A stretch of 61,794 nt of DNA from an uncultured SAR86 cluster bacterium (GCA_902559345.1 CACEHH010000006.1:1-61794), one strand, 5' to 3'. Positions 1-9,062 are shown, counted from the first letter of the stretch. Made by a program: numbers and translations. The notes: a model not told the origin generated them from the letters alone.

Positions 1-5
1 TATAA

Positions 6-1097
6 AAGGTTGGAGTTGTTGGTATTAATGAGCTTAAGGAAAAAGCAAGAGCTTGTGGACTATGGAATTTATTTTTACCTGAAAGTGAATTTGGAGCCGG
101 TCTCACTAATTATGAATATGCTCATTTAGCTGAAGAGATGGGTAAATCTCATATTGCATCTGAGGCAATGAATTGTAGTGCGCCCGATACTGGAAATATG
201 GAAGTTATTGCAAGGTATGGAAATGAGCAACATCAAAAAGAATGGCTTCAACCTCTACTAGATGGAAAAATTAGATCGGCTTTTGGAATGACTGAGCCTG
301 GTACAGCTTCTTCAGATGCTACAAACATGCAAGCAACAGCAGTGCTAGACGGGGATGAGTATGTCATCAATGGTGAGAAATGGTGGACCTCAGGCGCTGG
401 AGATCCAAGATGTAAAATTATTATATTTATGTGTGTTACCAATCCAGATAATCCAAAACATCAAAGACATTCAATGATACTAGTGCCAATGGAAACTGAG
501 GGAGTTGAAATTAAGAAGATGATGCATGTATTTGGATATGATGATGCTCCACATGGTCATGCCCATATGAAATTTAATAATGTCAGAGTACCTAAAGAAA
601 ACTTACTTTTAGGTGAGGGCAGAGGTTTTGAGATAGCTCAAGGAAGATTGGGGCCTGGAAGGATTCATCATTGTATGAGGGCTATTGGTGTTGGAGAGAT
701 CGCACTAGAATTAATGTGTAAACGAGGCATTGACCCTAACAAAATTGCTTTTGGAAAAAATTTAGCAAATCTTGGAGCTAATTTTGATTATATTGCAGAG
801 TCCAGAATGGAGCTTAATGCTGCAAGACTTTTAACATTAGATGCTGCTATAAAGATGGACACTGTGGGTAATAAAGTCGCAGCCAGCGAGATAGCTCAAA
901 TAAAGGTTTATGTTCCTAATGTTGTATTAAAGATAATAGATAGAGCAATTCAAATTCATGGAGGAGAGGGTGTCTCACAACTAACCCCTTTAGCATCAAT
1001 GTATGCGCATATGAGGACACTTAGATTAGCTGATGGTCCAGATGAAGTTCATAGAAGAGCAGTTGCCAGATATGAGCTTGGCAAATATATGAGCTAG
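6..1097 (+). CDS. Acyl-CoA dehydrogenase, 5' end cut or disrupted
   Basis: FAD-dependent acyl-CoA dehydrogenase of the ACAD10/11-like type, which oxidises acyl-CoA to enoyl-CoA in beta-oxidation. Visible signatures are GLWNLFLPE near the N-terminal end of the readable frame, [12 protein letters not shown] (flavin/substrate region), IHGGEGVS, and the C-terminal [18 protein letters not shown]. Coding similarity runs upstream of the first ATG (138) back to about base 6, where the frame meets a TAA at 3-5. About 40 N-terminal residues of a normal protein are therefore missing. Either the window edge cuts the gene and the first bases are unreliable, or the gene is frameshifted. It is followed after 4 nt by the exonuclease I gene. 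Family assignment is secure; substrate chain length is unknown. Confidence 0.85.
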   Translation, partial: KVGVVGINELKEKARACGLWNLFLPESEFGAGLTNYEYAHLAEEMGKSHIASEAMNCSAPDTGNMEVIARYGNEQHQKEWLQPLLDGKIRSAFGMTEPGTASSDATNMQATAVLDGDEYVINGEKWWTSGAGDPRCKIIIFMCVTNPDNPKHQRHSMILVPMETEGVEIKKMMHVFGYDDAPHGHAHMKFNNVRVPKENLLLGEGRGFEIAQGRLGPGRIHHCMRAIGVGEIALELMCKRGIDPNKIAFGKNLANLGANFDYIAESRMELNAARLLTLDAAIKMDTVGNKVAASEIAQIKVYVPNVVLKIIDRAIQIHGGEGVSQLTPLASMYAHMRTLRLADGPDEVHRRAVARYELGKYMS

Positions 1098-1101
1098 AGA
1101 T

Positions 1102-2499
1102 TTGTCTGATAACTTAATCTTTTACGACACAGAAACAACTGGAATTCATAAGGATTTTAGTCAGATAATTCAATGTGGCTCTATTCTTACAGATAGCTCA
1201 TTTATCGTTAAGGGAGAGCAAAATATTAGCAGTAGACCATTACCATGGATAATACCCCAACCAATGGCTATGCTTACTAATAAAAAAATAAATTCTTTTA
1301 CTTCTAACACGTCTCATTATCAAATGATGAAAGACATACAGCATCAATGGAAAGAGTGGTGCATTGAATTTCCATCTATATTTATTACTTATAACGGACA
1401 TGCCTTTGATGAAGAATTAATTAGAAGGCAATTTTGGTGTAACCTATTGGAGCCCTATATAACTAATACCAATCAAAATGGCAGATTAGATTTAATGTTG
1501 ATGATTCATAATATAGCTGCTTTTTTTTCAGATGAAATATCAATTCCTTTATTTGAAGATGGTCCTGCTCTAAGCATAAAACTAGAACATTTAGCAGATA
1601 AACATGGTATAGACGTAAGCGATGCTCATGATGCAATTTCAGATTGCAAATTTATGATTGGTTTATGCAAGGTCATAAAAGAGAAGATTCCAGATGTATT
1701 TGAATCTTTTTTAAATATATCTACTAAAGAGGGTATTAAAAATCTTCTATATTCTGATGAATTTCTTGCATTAGGTGAAGTATTTAGACGCCATCCTTTT
1801 AAATATCCTGTTGTTATTTGTGGTGCAGATAATTCAAGGCCTAATGAGATATGTTTTTTTGATTTAAGCTTTGATCCTGATGAAATCATTGATTTAGATT
1901 TCACTGAAATTAATAAAATGATTCAATCTGGATCAAGAGACTTACCATTAAAAAAATATAAAATTAATAAAACTATACCTATATGCTCAAGCAAACTTCT
2001 TACAAAAAATAATCACTTTGATATTACTCATGATGAGCTACAGAGGCGCGCTGATATCGTTAAATCTAATAAAGATTTTTTTACAAAAGTTTCACAAGCA
2101 ATGGAAGATAGGATTATGAATTTTCCAGAACCCAGCTATGTTGAAGGCACTATTTATTCTGGCGGATTTCCATCATACAGAGATCAAGATTTAATGAAAG
2201 AGTTCCATCTCTCAGACGATCCTGAGCAATTAATTAAAATTTCAAGAAATTTTGAAGATGAGCGCTTTCGTTTATTAGCTGAGCGAATCATATGTAATAA
2301 ATATCAAATAGATATTCCTCAAGATATAAAAGGTAGATATGACGAACTTATACATGAAAGAGTACAAACAGAAGGCAAATGGGGTTCTGTTGATAAAGCG
2401 CTTCAAGAGATTGATAAGTTACTAGATGAAAAACATGATCAAGAAGATATCAATATTCTAAATGCAACGAAAGAAAAACTATTATCTATGAAGAATTAA
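1102..2499 (+). CDS. sbcB: Exodeoxyribonuclease I
   Basis: Single-strand-specific 3'-5' DNA exonuclease acting in recombination and mismatch repair. The 465-residue length is close to the roughly 475 of the E. coli enzyme. DEDDh catalytic residues are visible: D9 and E11 in FYDTETTG, D103 in YNGHAFDEE, and H176/D181 in HDAISD. The C-terminal part contains the SH3-like and helical region (EGTIYSGGFPSYRDQDL), matching the family's 'YDGFFS' segment. The start chosen is TTG, because it lies just before the first catalytic strand and 4 nt after the preceding stop; no better ATG exists. It probably shares a transcript with the genes on both sides (2-nt gap downstream). Confidence 0.87.
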   Translation: MSDNLIFYDTETTGIHKDFSQIIQCGSILTDSSFIVKGEQNISSRPLPWIIPQPMAMLTNKKINSFTSNTSHYQMMKDIQHQWKEWCIEFPSIFITYNGHAFDEELIRRQFWCNLLEPYITNTNQNGRLDLMLMIHNIAAFFSDEISIPLFEDGPALSIKLEHLADKHGIDVSDAHDAISDCKFMIGLCKVIKEKIPDVFESFLNISTKEGIKNLLYSDEFLALGEVFRRHPFKYPVVICGADNSRPNEICFFDLSFDPDEIIDLDFTEINKMIQSGSRDLPLKKYKINKTIPICSSKLLTKNNHFDITHDELQRRADIVKSNKDFFTKVSQAMEDRIMNFPEPSYVEGTIYSGGFPSYRDQDLMKEFHLSDDPEQLIKISRNFEDERFRLLAERIICNKYQIDIPQDIKGRYDELIHERVQTEGKWGSVDKALQEIDKLLDEKHDQEDINILNATKEKLLSMKN

Positions 2500-2501
2500 A
2501 A

Positions 2502-3248
2502 ATGAAAAAATTGAATATCTATTTTTATCTATTTTTATTTATTAGTTCTGTAAATACTTCTCATATTAAAGCAGATGTGTATTTAGAAAATTTTAGTTTA
2601 GATGATGTTTTAAAAAATGGTAGAAGCTTAATGAGTCTTGATTATGGGCTTCATTATCTAGAGACTCAATCTAATGAGCAAAAAAAATTATTTATAGGTG
2701 TTCATGGAAGCAATAGCGAGGGGTATGAATGGATATATCCCCTTAAAACCATCGACTCAAATAAAACTTTTACAACTTTCTTTCGTTACAATGATGATTT
2801 TTGTCCTAACAGATCATATATAAAACTCAATAAAGAAATAAGCTCTTTATTAGATAATAACCAAAATATTAACGAAGTAGTTCTAATTGGTCATAGTTAT
2901 GGAGCGATGGTTGTTGCAATGTTTTCTGATAAATGGACAAGAGATATTCCACTATCAATTCATAGTGTAGCAGGGCCATTAACTGGTCCTATTTCTTCAT
3001 CTGCAAAATCAAGTTTTTTTAAAAATTTATGTGATTACTATCCACCTAATGCAATAAACAATAATGTTAATTTTTTTCAATGGAGAACAATAAAAGAATT
3101 AGATGGAGCTTTTAAAAATTTAGAATATGACCCCCAAGTAATTGAACTTCAAGGTAGTGAGGTTATTAGGTTGCCTGAAACCTACAACAATAGAAGATTG
3201 GGGCATAATTGGTCCTTAAGCTGGGTTGCTGATCATATAAATAAATAA
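2502..3248 (+). CDS. Exported alpha/beta-fold hydrolase
   Basis: A 248-residue protein with an N-terminal signal-like stretch (roughly residues 1-25, hydrophobic YFYLFLFISS). The serine-hydrolase nucleophile elbow is GHSYG (S132), an HG oxyanion-type motif lies at 68-69, and a late His in LGHNWS could complete the triad. This supports a periplasmic esterase, lipase or peptidase-like enzyme; the substrate cannot be read from sequence. It starts 2 nt after sbcB, so it is likely cotranscribed, and ends 5 nt before the opposing tRNA-Val gene. I do not recognise a named subfamily. Confidence 0.6.
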   Translation: MKKLNIYFYLFLFISSVNTSHIKADVYLENFSLDDVLKNGRSLMSLDYGLHYLETQSNEQKKLFIGVHGSNSEGYEWIYPLKTIDSNKTFTTFFRYNDDFCPNRSYIKLNKEISSLLDNNQNINEVVLIGHSYGAMVVAMFSDKWTRDIPLSIHSVAGPLTGPISSSAKSSFFKNLCDYYPPNAINNNVNFFQWRTIKELDGAFKNLEYDPQVIELQGSEVIRLPETYNNRRLGHNWSLSWVADHINK

Positions 3249-3253
3249 GATTA

Positions 3254-3330
3254 TGGTGGGCGAGGAGAGATTCGAACTCCCGACTTCCTGCGTGTCGAGC
3301 AGACACTCTAACCAGCTGAGTTACTCGCCC
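3254..3330 (-). tRNA. tRNA-Val(GAC)
   Basis: A 77-nt cloverleaf on the minus strand with an encoded CCA. The acceptor stem GGGCGAG/CTCGCCC is perfect, the D stem is ACTC/GAGT, the anticodon stem is TCTGC/GCAGG, and the T arm is GGGAG-TTCGAAT-CTCTC. The loop TCGACAC places GAC at 34-36, reading GUC/GUU valine codons. A73, A35 and C36 agree with valine identity. Position 33 is C instead of the nearly universal U. It faces the hydrolase gene, 5 bp away. Confidence 0.88.
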
Positions 3331-3344
3331 TGATGGAAGGATAA

Positions 3345-3366
3345 TTTTACACAAAATATTGTAAAA
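3345..3366. repeat. AT-rich inverted repeat, TTTTACA-N8-TGTAAAA
   Basis: A perfect 7-bp inverted repeat separated by 8 bases lies between tRNA-Val and the 3' end of the pseudoazurin gene. On the minus strand it could be a weak hairpin ending the pseudoazurin transcript, or an operator-like site just upstream of the tRNA. No T-run strong enough for a confident terminator follows. Confidence 0.4.
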
Positions 3367-3399
3367 GACTATAAATAAACTAGATAGCGGTAATTGTAT

Positions 3400-3840
3400 T
3401 TATAATTTTGATAAATAATCATCCAATCTAGTTTGATTCATTACGAATGTGTTTTTAAATGTTTGAGCTTTTAATTTCACTTCACTTAAATTAGATTGAT
3501 CATCACCAACCTCAATAACTCCAACCATTGCCATCATGGCGTGAGGAGTGCACTGATATCCATAAACTCCAGCAACATCAAATTTAATTTTTATGTCTCT
3601 GCTCAAATCACCAAACCACGCTGAGGCGTTTTCTGGAATCATTCCTGGTATAGATGCTGAATTATGAGCTGCATCAGTAGCTTTAAATGTGACTGTATCA
3701 CCAACATTAATTTTCAATACTGCTGGTTCAAAAACCATTATTCCAGATTCACCTTGATTAAGCATTTTTACTTCAAAGTTTTCGCTATGAATTTCAAGCT
3801 GAATAAAAAATAATGAAAGTGTAATTAAAATTTTATTCAT
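3400..3840 (-). CDS. Pseudoazurin (type 1 copper protein)
   Basis: A small periplasmic blue-copper electron carrier of 146 residues. A signal peptide covers about residues 1-19. The copper ligands are readable: H59 (DAAHNS), C97 and H100 (QCTPH) and M105 (AMMAM). The spacings are those of pseudoazurin (38 residues from the first His to Cys, then +3 and +8). In other bacteria pseudoazurin donates electrons to nitrite reductase, N2O reductase or cytochrome c peroxidase. No such partner is encoded here, so the redox partner is unknown. It is a single-gene unit, divergent from the serine hydrolase at 3982 across a 141-bp AT-rich spacer. Confidence 0.83.
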   Translation of the reverse strand: MNKILITLSLFFIQLEIHSENFEVKMLNQGESGIMVFEPAVLKINVGDTVTFKATDAAHNSASIPGMIPENASAWFGDLSRDIKIKFDVAGVYGYQCTPHAMMAMVGVIEVGDDQSNLSEVKLKAQTFKNTFVMNQTRLDDYLSKL

Positions 3841-3981
3841 AATAATGTAGAAAGTAGGTTAATTGTATTATTAATAATATTTATAATTAAATATCATTTA
3901 TTATTATATTATATAGGTATTGCTTATAAAATCAAAATGTATATATTAATCATATATTTAATTTAATAATCAAATAACCAA

Positions 3982-5184
3982 ATGACAATTTTTAATAAAA
4001 CTTATATAGTTCTTTTATCTTTTTTAATTTTACTTTTTTCTAAATCTATTTATGCATCTTACTTTCCTGAAATGGATTTATGGACAAAAGCATCTCCTGA
4101 AAATCAAAATATATCTTCTAAAAAAATAAATAGATTGTTAGATTTATCATTTACAGACAGTGCTACTCAAGCTGTAGTAGTAATTAAAGATGGAAAAATT
4201 ATTTCTGAAAGATATGCTGATGGATACAATGAATATTCTTATGGAACATCATGGTCTATGGCAAAAAGCTATTATGCAGCTTTAATAGGTATTTCAATTG
4301 ATAAAGGTGAAATTAATAGTTTAGATGACAAAGTTTCTATGTATTTAGATTATTTTAACGATGAAAGGTCTTCAATCACACTAAGAGATTTGCTTAACAT
4401 GTCTAGCGGTCTTGATTTTCCAAGTCATGAGCACGAAAAAATGTTTTTCCAAACAGATCATCTTGAATACGCAAAAAGTGTAGGCGTCGAAAAAAATGCA
4501 GGGATAAAATTTGAATACAATAATGTTAATTCTATGCTTTTAGGAGATATTCTTTTTCAAGCTACTGGGAAAAAAGCTGATAAATTATTAGAAGAAAGAT
4601 TGCTCGAACCCATTGGGATAACAAACTATAGACTATGGAAAGATGAAAATGGCAATGTGATGACATACTGTTGTGTTGATATGTCAGCAAGAGATTATTC
4701 AAAGATTGGCCTATTGTTTGCTAGAGGTGGTAATTGGGATGGAAGCCAAATTATTTCACAAGAATTTATTGATGAAACTTTTCAAACCGTATGGCAGACA
4801 CCAAGCAGGAATGGACATAAAAGATACTATTCATTACATTGGTGGGTCTCTAATTATGAAGAAGATTCTAAAATCTTTAATACTAGCGGTAAATTTGGAC
4901 AATTTACATTTGTAGATAGAGAAAACGACATAGTTATTACTAGAATAAGTAAATACACACAAGATGATTTTGGATCAACTCAAAAATGGGGGATTATGAA
5001 ATACCTCAAATGGGCTGGTGTTGAAAATGCTATTAAAATCGGAAGGGCTTTATTAGAAGTTGGTTCAATTGAAACAGGGTCTGATATTATTACGCCTTTT
5101 ACAGATGCAGAAGGTGAATCAAAAGAGTTTTATATAAAATATCAAGAAATTATTGAAGCAATTGCGGATCTTAGTCGTGATTAA
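3982..5184 (+). CDS. Beta-lactamase-family serine hydrolase (class C / esterase type)
   Basis: An exported 400-residue protein with a signal peptide over about residues 1-25 (LLSFLILLFSKSIYA). The SxxK motif is S92-M-A-K95 and the YxN motif is Y179-N-N181. A GKFGQF segment lies where the third box is expected. These are the hallmarks of the PBP/AmpC-like superfamily, which includes esterases, D-amino-acid peptidases and lactamases. True antibiotic hydrolysis is not indicated; an esterase or amidase acting in the periplasm is more likely. Its last 14 bp overlap the 3' end of the opposing small gene at 5171. Confidence 0.8.
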   Translation: MTIFNKTYIVLLSFLILLFSKSIYASYFPEMDLWTKASPENQNISSKKINRLLDLSFTDSATQAVVVIKDGKIISERYADGYNEYSYGTSWSMAKSYYAALIGISIDKGEINSLDDKVSMYLDYFNDERSSITLRDLLNMSSGLDFPSHEHEKMFFQTDHLEYAKSVGVEKNAGIKFEYNNVNSMLLGDILFQATGKKADKLLEERLLEPIGITNYRLWKDENGNVMTYCCVDMSARDYSKIGLLFARGGNWDGSQIISQEFIDETFQTVWQTPSRNGHKRYYSLHWWVSNYEEDSKIFNTSGKFGQFTFVDRENDIVITRISKYTQDDFGSTQKWGIMKYLKWAGVENAIKIGRALLEVGSIETGSDIITPFTDAEGESKEFYIKYQEIIEAIADLSRD

Positions 5185-5365
5185 TGCCTAACTCTTTAGC
5201 TTTTTTTAAATAGCTACTCATATCTTTTTTCCATTCTTCAAGGTAATAACCATCATTACCATGCTTATTTAAATATCTTAAAAATACTCTACCATCTTCA
5301 TCTTTATAGCCTGGTTTAAAAGGTTTTCCTGTTAATTTATTAGGTCTTTTGAATTGATCATCCAT
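5171..5365 (-). CDS. 64-residue conserved-looking hypothetical protein
   Basis: A small, soluble, charged protein with a KPFKPG..DEDGRVFLRY core and a helical, Lys-rich C-terminus. The start is taken as the ATG at 5365, which overlaps the upstream transporter's stop by one base (TAATG), a classic coupled start; an in-frame upstream Met at 5440 lies inside the transporter. The 'FKxGxxxEDGxVFxxY' pattern recalls short segments seen near HNH-like and other small marine proteins, but no catalytic residues are present and I do not assign a function. It is the last gene of the Hsp20-to-SLC13 minus-strand run. Confidence 0.6.
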   Translation of the reverse strand: MDDQFKRPNKLTGKPFKPGYKDEDGRVFLRYLNKHGNDGYYLEEWKKDMSSYLKKAKELGINHD

Positions 5366-7146
5366 TATGTCCAAACAAATAAAATCATAGGAACTGCCAC
5401 AAGAATAATTAAAAGATCTAAGGGTAGGCCCATTCTCCAATAATCAGTAAATTTATAGTTTCCTGGCCCCATTACAACAGTATTACATTGATGACCTATA
5501 GGTGTTAAGAATGCGGAGCTTGCTCCAATGGCAACAACCATCAAAAAAGCATTTGGATCATAATTAAGTTGCATAGCAATCCCGTAAGATATAGGAGCCA
5601 TAATAACTGCCGTAGCAGCATTATTAATAATATCTGTTATCCCCATGGTAACTATTAAAATAATTATTAAAATCCATGCCGGATGGAGATCAGATGTATA
5701 AAGAGAAATATTTTGAGCAATTAAATCACTTAAACCAGTGTTTACCATTGCCATTCCAATTGGAATCATTGCTGCTAACATAACTACAATTGGCCAATCA
5801 ATATCTCGATAAAAATTACTATCTAATATTTTAATTCTTGCAAAACATAAGACACATAATAAAAACGCAGTTGTTGGTGACAAGTAATCAAAAGAAACTA
5901 ATAAAATTGAACCAATAAATAAAATTAAACCTTTGAGCAATCTACTTCTGCTTGGAATAGTCTGAAGATCTCTCTGTCTTATTGGCATTAATCCCAAATG
6001 ATTAATTTTATTAGCAACATCCTCTTCATCAAGATCTCTTACACCCAGCAGCAAAACATCTCCTGCTTTAAAAGTTTCTCTAGTTAATCTAGTTCGATAT
6101 TTTGATCCCTTCCTCCATAATCCTAATAGATTTAGCTCTTCAAATGCCAACTTAAGAAAAAATTCATATTTTCTTCCAATTAATCTTGAACCAGGCGTAA
6201 TCATAACTTCAATTTCTTCAAGATCAGCCTCATTAAATGAATGCAACTCTTTAGGAATTGAAAAATTAAAAAGATTTAAGATATCTCCAATGTCATCTGG
6301 AGGGCTTTTGATAACTAAAATCTGCCCTTGTTTTATACGCATATTATTTTGTACTTTTTTAACAGAACCGGTTTCAGAAACAATACCAAGAATTTCTACA
6401 TCTTCACCGGCTTGTTTTTTAAATTTATAAAGCGTTAAACCAATAGCAGAACTACCTTCATTAACCATAACCTCAAATAAGTAGCCTTCAAGATTAATTA
6501 AAGGTCTATCATTTGACTTTTCTCGCAAAAAAATTAATTTTTTTCCAATGAATGAAATAAAAAGTATTCCCATAACTGTAATAACAATACCCACATATGA
6601 GAAGTCAAAGAAATTGAAACCGGCTCCAGTTTCATTTTCTAAGAAATCTGAAATAATTATGTTAGGAGGTGTTCCAATAAGTGTATTCATTCCACCTAAA
6701 ATACAGGCAAAAGCTAATGGCATTAAGAATTTTGAAGGATGCCAATCCATTTTTTGGCAAACGCTCAATGTTAAAGGCAAGAGAATTGCTAGCGCACCTA
6801 TATTATTTATAAAAGAAGATAAGGTAGCTGCAATCAACATTAAGATGATCAAAAATTGAATTTCAGTAAATGTTCTAATGCCTAGTAGCTTGCCTGATAA
6901 TGCAGACAATCCTGCATTTTTAAGACCTTGACTAATAATTAAAACGAGAGCTACAGTCATTACAGCTGGATTAGCAAATCCTTCTAGAGCGTCTCTTGGG
7001 TCAATTATTTCAAGATTATAAAAAGAGCTAATTGAAACTAATACAACAAGGGCGCCAACCGCTAAGGCATCATACCTATATTTTCCCCATATAAATAATC
7101 CTAATAAAATTATTATTGTTGAAGATAAAATTATTTGTTCGATCAT
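5365..7146 (-). CDS. SLC13/DASS-type transporter with two TrkA-C (RCK_C) domains
   Basis: A 593-residue inner-membrane protein. The N-terminal membrane half (about 1-205) carries NNIGALAILLPL and GTPPNIIISDF; the C-terminal half (about 410-593) carries DIINNAATAVIMAP and GHQCNTVVMGP. These are the paired ion/anion-binding hairpins of the sodium:anion symporter family. Between them lie two soluble TrkA-C-like modules (about 215-290 and 300-385) that may bind a ligand and gate transport. Relatives carry sulfate or dicarboxylates; the substrate here is unknown. It starts 6 nt after mscS and its stop overlaps the following small gene by 1 nt. Confidence 0.85.
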   Translation of the reverse strand: MIEQIILSSTIIILLGLFIWGKYRYDALAVGALVVLVSISSFYNLEIIDPRDALEGFANPAVMTVALVLIISQGLKNAGLSALSGKLLGIRTFTEIQFLIILMLIAATLSSFINNIGALAILLPLTLSVCQKMDWHPSKFLMPLAFACILGGMNTLIGTPPNIIISDFLENETGAGFNFFDFSYVGIVITVMGILFISFIGKKLIFLREKSNDRPLINLEGYLFEVMVNEGSSAIGLTLYKFKKQAGEDVEILGIVSETGSVKKVQNNMRIKQGQILVIKSPPDDIGDILNLFNFSIPKELHSFNEADLEEIEVMITPGSRLIGRKYEFFLKLAFEELNLLGLWRKGSKYRTRLTRETFKAGDVLLLGVRDLDEEDVANKINHLGLMPIRQRDLQTIPSRSRLLKGLILFIGSILLVSFDYLSPTTAFLLCVLCFARIKILDSNFYRDIDWPIVVMLAAMIPIGMAMVNTGLSDLIAQNISLYTSDLHPAWILIIILIVTMGITDIINNAATAVIMAPISYGIAMQLNYDPNAFLMVVAIGASSAFLTPIGHQCNTVVMGPGNYKFTDYWRMGLPLDLLIILVAVPMILFVWT

Positions 7147-7152
7147 TTATCA

Positions 7153-8241
7153 CTAATTTTTTGGCATTGATTCAACATAAAGAGATGTTGAGGGATATGC
7201 AAATTCAGAACCATTTTCTTTAACAATAGCCATTATTTTGAAAATCAATGTTTCCTTTAGTTTATTAAATGGTGCAAAACCCATTTTAGGAGCATAAGCT
7301 ACTATCAATATATCTATAGAACTAGCTCCCAACTCAACCACTCTAACTACAGGATCAAAATCACCATCACATAAAAAGCTTTCATCATCGATAATATATT
7401 GTTTTATTTGATTTCTAATAGATTCTAATTGCTTAACTGATGTTGAATAAATAAGATTTATTCTCCAATTTATTCTTCTATTATTCATTTCGCCATGATT
7501 AATAACCTTTACATCTGAAAGATCTTTATTAGGTATTGTCATTGGCGCTGAATCAAAAGTTCTAATGACGGTAGATCTAAAACCAATGGTTTCAACAATG
7601 CCATGAAGTTGACCAGATACTTCAATTCTATCTCCTGGTTGGAACCTATGCTCACCAATAATAAGTATTCCAGCAATTAAATTTTTAAAAAAGTCTTGTG
7701 CGCCAAGAGCAACAGCTACAGAGAATAATCCTAATCCAGCAACCAGTGGGCCAATTTGTATTCCAAAAATGTCTAGTATTATTGCTAGACCAATAACCCA
7801 AACAACGAATTTTAATGCTCTTTCAAGCCACATTTGCATAGAAGCAGTCAGCCATGAGCTTGTTGCCAACGCTTCAAAAATTGGTTTTATACTTCCAGCT
7901 AAGGCACTAAAAATTGTAAATATAACAAAAGATTTAACTATGTTTGTTGCGATGTCACCGATTAAGCCAGTTAGAGGAAGAATAAGGGTACAAATATATA
8001 TAGCTATCGTTATAGGTATAAGACCAACAGGCCTTCTTAGAGCATCAAGAATTTCATCATCAACTTTTGAGTCAGTTCTATCAGCAAGTCTTGAAAGCGA
8101 ATTGAGGATAACTGAAATAATAAACCCTCTGCATAAGAGTGCTATCAATATTACTAGCAGAGAAGAAATTATTGACCCGAGATCTATGCCAAAAAAACCT
8201 CTATTCCAAACATCATTAATTAAGCTTAAAAAATTTTCCAT
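7153..8241 (-). CDS. MscS-family mechanosensitive channel
   Basis: A 362-residue small-conductance mechanosensitive channel relative that releases solutes upon hypo-osmotic shock. Several N-terminal membrane helices (about 15-175) precede the pore-lining/beta-domain signature VAVALGAQDFFKNLIAGILI and FQPGDRIEVSGQLHGIVETIGFRSTVIRTFD, then the alpha/beta C-terminal cage (about 270-355). It is a compact member, without the large periplasmic extension of MscK. It sits directly upstream of the SLC13 transporter in the same orientation, so it is probably cotranscribed with it. Confidence 0.88.
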   Translation of the reverse strand: MENFLSLINDVWNRGFFGIDLGSIISSLLVILIALLCRGFIISVILNSLSRLADRTDSKVDDEILDALRRPVGLIPITIAIYICTLILPLTGLIGDIATNIVKSFVIFTIFSALAGSIKPIFEALATSSWLTASMQMWLERALKFVVWVIGLAIILDIFGIQIGPLVAGLGLFSVAVALGAQDFFKNLIAGILIIGEHRFQPGDRIEVSGQLHGIVETIGFRSTVIRTFDSAPMTIPNKDLSDVKVINHGEMNNRRINWRINLIYSTSVKQLESIRNQIKQYIIDDESFLCDGDFDPVVRVVELGASSIDILIVAYAPKMGFAPFNKLKETLIFKIMAIVKENGSEFAYPSTSLYVESMPKN

Positions 8242-8300
8242 ATTTAACCAATCTTTCCTATTTTATGTTTATTTATACCATTAAAGCAAAAAACCAAAGA

Positions 8301-9002
8301 TTATTTACTGACATTATCTTTAATAAAATATGGTAAATAAATAAGATAAAACATTGCTATAGCAAGGGGTGCAGTTTGTAATAGATGAAATGGAGGATCA
8401 AGCATACCATCCATCAAAGATGCGCCAGCTGGCTTTGCCATCAAATACCAGAAGTTTGCTGGCGCACCTAACAAAAGGTTGAGTAAATATACGATTGGTA
8501 ACAATATAAATAATGTTATTCCTACAACTTTAAGGATATCTTTTGCATAAGGCCTATTTCCTAAACTAACTGTAGCAAACATTATTCCAACCACAATCAT
8601 TCCATGACCCACCATAAAGAATATGTAATCTAAATCATGATAGGGTATATCAGGAGTTAATATTGCCATTGTTGCGCCAGCTAAACCCCAAAAAAATGCA
8701 CATAGATATAGAATTCTAGGCCCGCCCAAGAAAAACCATACTAAAAATATTTCAGACAAATCACACATATGAAGCGGAACAGTTTCTCTCCAATCATATG
8801 GATTTGTTAACAAGTAGAGATCTTTATAAGGTGAAATAATGACATGTGCCGCAATGATACAGGCCATAACTTTTTTCATTAACGATTTTTGTTGTTCTGA
8901 TTTATTTTTATAAAATTTAGGTAAAAATATTGAAACAATAATAATTATAGCGATCGTAATCAGGTGAACAGTTCCAAAAAGTTGAAATGGTGTACCAAAC
9001 AT
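8301..9002 (-). CDS. TP0381/YwaF-type integral membrane protein (TIGR02206-like)
   Basis: A 233-residue polytopic membrane protein with about seven helices. It shows the family-like pattern FGTVHLITIAIII at the N-terminus and DWRETVPLHMCDLSEIF in the middle (conserved H and PLH.C). Members of this family have no established biochemical role. It is part of the minus-strand run between the DsbD-like gene and mscS, with gaps of about 60 bp on each side. Confidence 0.7.
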   Translation of the reverse strand: MFGTPFQLFGTVHLITIAIIIIVSIFLPKFYKNKSEQQKSLMKKVMACIIAAHVIISPYKDLYLLTNPYDWRETVPLHMCDLSEIFLVWFFLGGPRILYLCAFFWGLAGATMAILTPDIPYHDLDYIFFMVGHGMIVVGIMFATVSLGNRPYAKDILKVVGITLFILLPIVYLLNLLLGAPANFWYLMAKPAGASLMDGMLDPPFHLLQTAPLAIAMFYLIYLPYFIKDNVSK

Positions 9003-9062
9003 ATTATTAATCCCTTTTATTTAATTTTCTCAGAATTGGATTATATTATTAATTTATTTACT

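Noticed and set aside
3166-3354. Minus-strand open frame of 62 codons over the tRNA-Val locus
   Set aside because: It is produced by the tRNA sequence itself and overlaps the end of the hydrolase gene; no protein-like features.
3982-5184. Antibiotic-resistance beta-lactamase
   Set aside because: SxxK and YxN motifs show only the superfamily; the rest resembles broad serine hydrolases and gives no sign of true lactamase specificity.
7769-8284. Plus-strand open frame of 171 codons inside mscS
   Set aside because: It lies fully antisense to a well-supported MscS channel and shows no domain or signal sequence.
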